Position numbers and translations under genes: made by a program
The notes under the pieces: generated by a model
What the model saw: the letters and a program-made list of their open reading frames with translations, nothing else
Database searches by the model: none
What the model was told of the DNA's origin: nothing
Assembly: GCF_018333215.1 (NCBI RefSeq)
Contig: NZ_BORO01000021.1
Span: forward strand, 1-62,453
From: Oceanobacillus sp. J11TS1
GTDB taxonomy: Bacteria; Bacillota; Bacilli; Bacillales; Amphibacillaceae
Length of the DNA stretch: 62,453 nucleotides
Direction of reading: 5' to 3'
Shown here: positions 60,377 to 62,453 of the stretch, piece by piece
How the letters are laid out: every line of letters starts with the position of its first letter
How positions within the stretch are numbered: the stretch's first letter is position 1

Positions 60377-60928
60377 ATGAGCATCATTGTTTTTCATGGG
60401 TCGACACGAAAAAATAGTAACACGGAGATACTAACCTATCAGGCAGTGCCTAAGAATCAAGGTACCCATGTGTATTTACGTGACTATACAATCCGTCCAA
60501 TTATAGACCAGAGACATGATATACATGGATTCACCCCTGTTGATGACCATCATACAGAACTGATAGATCAGCTTTTACAGCATGATACGATTGTTTTTGC
60601 TACACCTATATATTGGTACAGCATGTCTGGGCTAATGAAATTATTTATTGATCGGTGGTCCCAAATATTAAGAGATCCAGACTATCCTGGATTCAGGGAG
60701 AAGTTAGCCAATAAGAAGGTTTATGCCATTATCGTAGGGGGCGATAATCCTTTTATTAAAGGTTTACCGCTTATTCAGCAGTTTCAATATATATGTGATT
60801 TCTATCGCATGCATTTCGCTGGTTATATTATCGGAAAAGCAAGTAAACCAGGTGAAATATTAAATGATTTAAAAGCATTAAAATCAGCTTCTTCTTTAAT
60901 TAATGATACAGCTGATAAAAATTTTTAG
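60377..60928 (+). CDS. Flavodoxin-fold NAD(P)H-dependent oxidoreductase
   Basis: 183-residue cytosolic protein. IIVFHGSTRKNSNTEIL (3-19) is the phosphate-binding loop of the FMN site. YWYSMSGLMKLFIDRWSQIL (about 80-99) and AIIVGGDNPF cover the isoalloxazine side. It resembles YwqN-like NADPH-dependent FMN reductases. Electron partner unknown. GGAGG lies 6 bases before the ATG at 60377. Single gene. Confidence 0.9.
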   Translation: MSIIVFHGSTRKNSNTEILTYQAVPKNQGTHVYLRDYTIRPIIDQRHDIHGFTPVDDHHTELIDQLLQHDTIVFATPIYWYSMSGLMKLFIDRWSQILRDPDYPGFREKLANKKVYAIIVGGDNPFIKGLPLIQQFQYICDFYRMHFAGYIIGKASKPGEILNDLKALKSASSLINDTADKNF

Positions 60929-61089
60929 ATTGTTTTTATTTTCCAGGTCAATATTTGGTCCTAAAGAAAAATAGTAAGTTAGACTTATTGAATTATTTTT
61001 ATCTTTTCATGTTTAAACTCTTCTATGATTAGGCTATTCTATTAGTACCCAATCATGCAATCAGTCGCAATCATCTAGAGGAGGATTTA

Positions 61090-62226
61090 ATGAAAAAGAA
61101 AATGAGAAAGTTATTTCTACTAGCAGCACTATTATTAATTACTACTTTTTCCCTACCAACGTTAAGTTTAGCAAATAGCACAGATAGTTATGAGGTCAAC
61201 TCTCCTGTCTTAAATGTTCGGAGCGAGCCTTCTAATAATGCTCCTGTTGTCGGTCAATTTTCAAAAGGAGACCAAGTAAATATTTTTAATGAACAACATG
61301 GTTGGGTGCAAACCTATTATGGCGGCGAACCTGTATGGATTGCAAAACATCATCTTGTTGCAATCAACAATTCGGTTCAAGAATCAGCACCAGCAACAGA
61401 AACCACTGTAGACAGCTCTGAGGCAGTTACAGTTTCTGCAGAAAGCATTTATGTTCGTTCTGGTCCTAGTACATCCGATAAAATTATTGCTTATGCATAT
61501 CAGGGAGATTCCTTTGATATTCTCTCTACATCCGGAGACTGGATTCAAGTTTCCTTAGCACAAGGAGGAACAGGATGGATTGCATCTTGGTTGACAACAA
61601 ACGGTAATGGAAGTACAGAAGAGGAAACAAGTACCAATCCTGCTCCAAGCGTGGAAGCAGCACAAACAAAATCTAACAGTTCTGGATCACTTTCCGGATA
61701 TACAATTGTGATTGACCCCGGCCACGGCGGCAAAGATCCAGGGGCGATTGGATTAAATAACGTCCAAGAAAAAGACATTGTAACCTCTACAGCTAATTAT
61801 GTCGTTCAACAACTAGAAGAAGCCGGAGCAAATGTAATCACTACAAGAAGTGGCGATTATTTTGTTTCATTGGATGAAAGAGCAAGAATCAGTAATAGCT
61901 ATAATACAGATGCTTTTATTAGTTTGCATTATGATACGTTCACTGCGATGCCCGTGAGCGGTGTCACGACTTATTATAACTCGAATTCAGATATATCATT
62001 GGCTAAATCCCTTGATACCACATTAAATTCTACCGTTTCCTTACCTTCCAGAGGTACAGACCAGGCAGGATTTAAGGTACTCAGGAAAACAAATGCTCCA
62101 TCTGTGCTCATTGAACTGGGTTTCATTTCGAATCCACATGATTTAACTATTGTGCAAACAGCAGACTATCAATCTAGCGTAGCCCGCGGAATTACAAATG
62201 GACTTATCAACCATTTAAGTAATTAA
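61090..62226 (+). CDS. Secreted N-acetylmuramoyl-L-alanine amidase with two SH3b domains
   Basis: 378 residues. A signal peptide (about 1-29, FSLPTLSLANS) is followed by SH3b domain 1 (about 35-95, SPVLNVRSEPSNNAPVVGQF) and SH3b domain 2 (about 112-170, SAESIYVRSGPSTSDKIIAY). A Ser/Thr/Glu-rich linker (about 170-200) leads to an Amidase_3 domain (about 203-376). The zinc ligands are His212 (IDPGHGGKDPG), Glu227 (NVQEKDI) and His280 (ISLHYD), with catalytic Glu342 (VLIELGFISNP). It cuts the bond between MurNAc and L-Ala in the cell wall. AGGAGG lies 6 bases before the ATG. Confidence 0.95.
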   Translation: MKKKMRKLFLLAALLLITTFSLPTLSLANSTDSYEVNSPVLNVRSEPSNNAPVVGQFSKGDQVNIFNEQHGWVQTYYGGEPVWIAKHHLVAINNSVQESAPATETTVDSSEAVTVSAESIYVRSGPSTSDKIIAYAYQGDSFDILSTSGDWIQVSLAQGGTGWIASWLTTNGNGSTEEETSTNPAPSVEAAQTKSNSSGSLSGYTIVIDPGHGGKDPGAIGLNNVQEKDIVTSTANYVVQQLEEAGANVITTRSGDYFVSLDERARISNSYNTDAFISLHYDTFTAMPVSGVTTYYNSNSDISLAKSLDTTLNSTVSLPSRGTDQAGFKVLRKTNAPSVLIELGFISNPHDLTIVQTADYQSSVARGITNGLINHLSN

Positions 62227-62232
62227 TCTATA

Positions 62233-62275
62233 GGCAAAAACGGCTTTGGAAAATAATCCGAAGCCGTTTTTTTGC
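62233..62275 (+). terminator. Terminator of the amidase gene
   Basis: AAAAACGGCTTTGGA pairs with TCCGAAGCCGTTTTTTT around a 6-nt loop, a few bases after the stop. Confidence 0.9.
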
Positions 62276-62390
62276 CTCTGTTTGTGGTTGGTTGGCTTAT
62301 TTGGGGGCGGGTTGGGAATTGGTTGGAGTCAAGTCCTTATTTATGTGTAAAATTGATTATATGTTTTCAACTCACATTAGGTATTGATTG

Positions 62391-62436
62391 AATTTTATTT
62401 GTTAGGAAGGGGTACCCCTTCCTAACAAATAAAATT
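62391..62436. repeat. Perfect 46-bp palindrome
   Basis: AATTTTATTTGTTAGGAAGG followed by GGT and then its exact reverse complement, centred on GGTACC at 62411-62416. There is no loop and no mismatch. It lies near the right end of the window, outside any gene. A G-rich stretch (62285-62327) precedes it. Confidence 0.9.
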
Positions 62437-62453
62437 TTCGCGTGGCGCGGTGT

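Noticed and set aside
1-62453. rRNA, tRNA, prophage or intact transposase genes
   Set aside because: None seen on either strand; mobile traces are limited to short palindromic or inverted-repeat remnants.

Overview
The window is typical low-GC Firmicute DNA and fits a spore-forming Bacillaceae chromosome, probably of the Oceanobacillus/Virgibacillus kind. The genus is an inference. The evidence is conserved Bacillus-type gene pairs (pta with hemQ, a cwlJ remnant with gerQ, ydbS-ydbT, ypmR-ypmS, tdh-kbl), strong AGGAGG ribosome binding sites, two classical Bacillus riboswitches and short Bacillaceae intergenic repeats. I see no rRNA, tRNA, CRISPR array, prophage or intact insertion sequence.

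Layout. 1-7 kb: a 12-copy GGAGCG repeat, pta, hemQ, a wrecked cwlJ directly upstream of an intact gerQ, then small housekeeping genes (DUF423, YwdI, a 50-residue ORF, a PlsC-like acyltransferase, a CHY zinc protein and a phasin-like protein). 7-16 kb: membrane proteins (YjiH, acyltransferase 3, TerC under a manganese riboswitch, an AI-2E family protein, a cation/proton antiporter), an OsmC protein and a palindrome plus 28-bp repeat cluster. 16-26 kb: recQ, ampS, an HxlR regulator, ydbST, an acyl-CoA thioesterase, cardiolipin synthase, methionine gamma-lyase and rarD.

26.8-31.2 kb is the most unusual part. It is a decayed LXG-type polymorphic toxin locus, all on the minus strand. A toxin gene that has lost its N-terminal secretion domain is followed by a chain of toxin-tip remnants, each just upstream of an immunity-like gene. 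One immunity gene is broken by a 5-bp tandem duplication, another by a frameshift. Next to it is a SAM-I riboswitch driving metY, whose product carries an unusual C-terminal extension.

33-46 kb: a Bacillaceae palindromic repeat, ypmRS, a YycO-like protein, an ABC-F ATPase with degenerate motifs, threonine catabolism (kbl-tdh), a LysM-3D cell-wall protein, a DUF1002 protein, an MFS pump, a DUF1450 protein and a RidA-alcohol dehydrogenase operon. 47-62 kb: a MATE/membrane protein/lysozyme operon, a TAXI-type TRAP transporter operon with an internal terminator, a beta-lactamase-fold protein lacking the usual general base, an MFS plus SWIM-SNF2 helicase operon, a flavodoxin-like protein, a secreted SH3b-amidase, and a 46-bp perfect palindrome at the right edge.

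Linked functions: sulfur amino acids (metY, methionine gamma-lyase), cell wall and spore (gerQ/cwlJ, LysM-3D, lysozyme, amidase), envelope defence (ydbST, cls, MATE, MFS) and interbacterial competition (LXG remnants). Most calls rest on motifs and remembered family features; no database search was possible.
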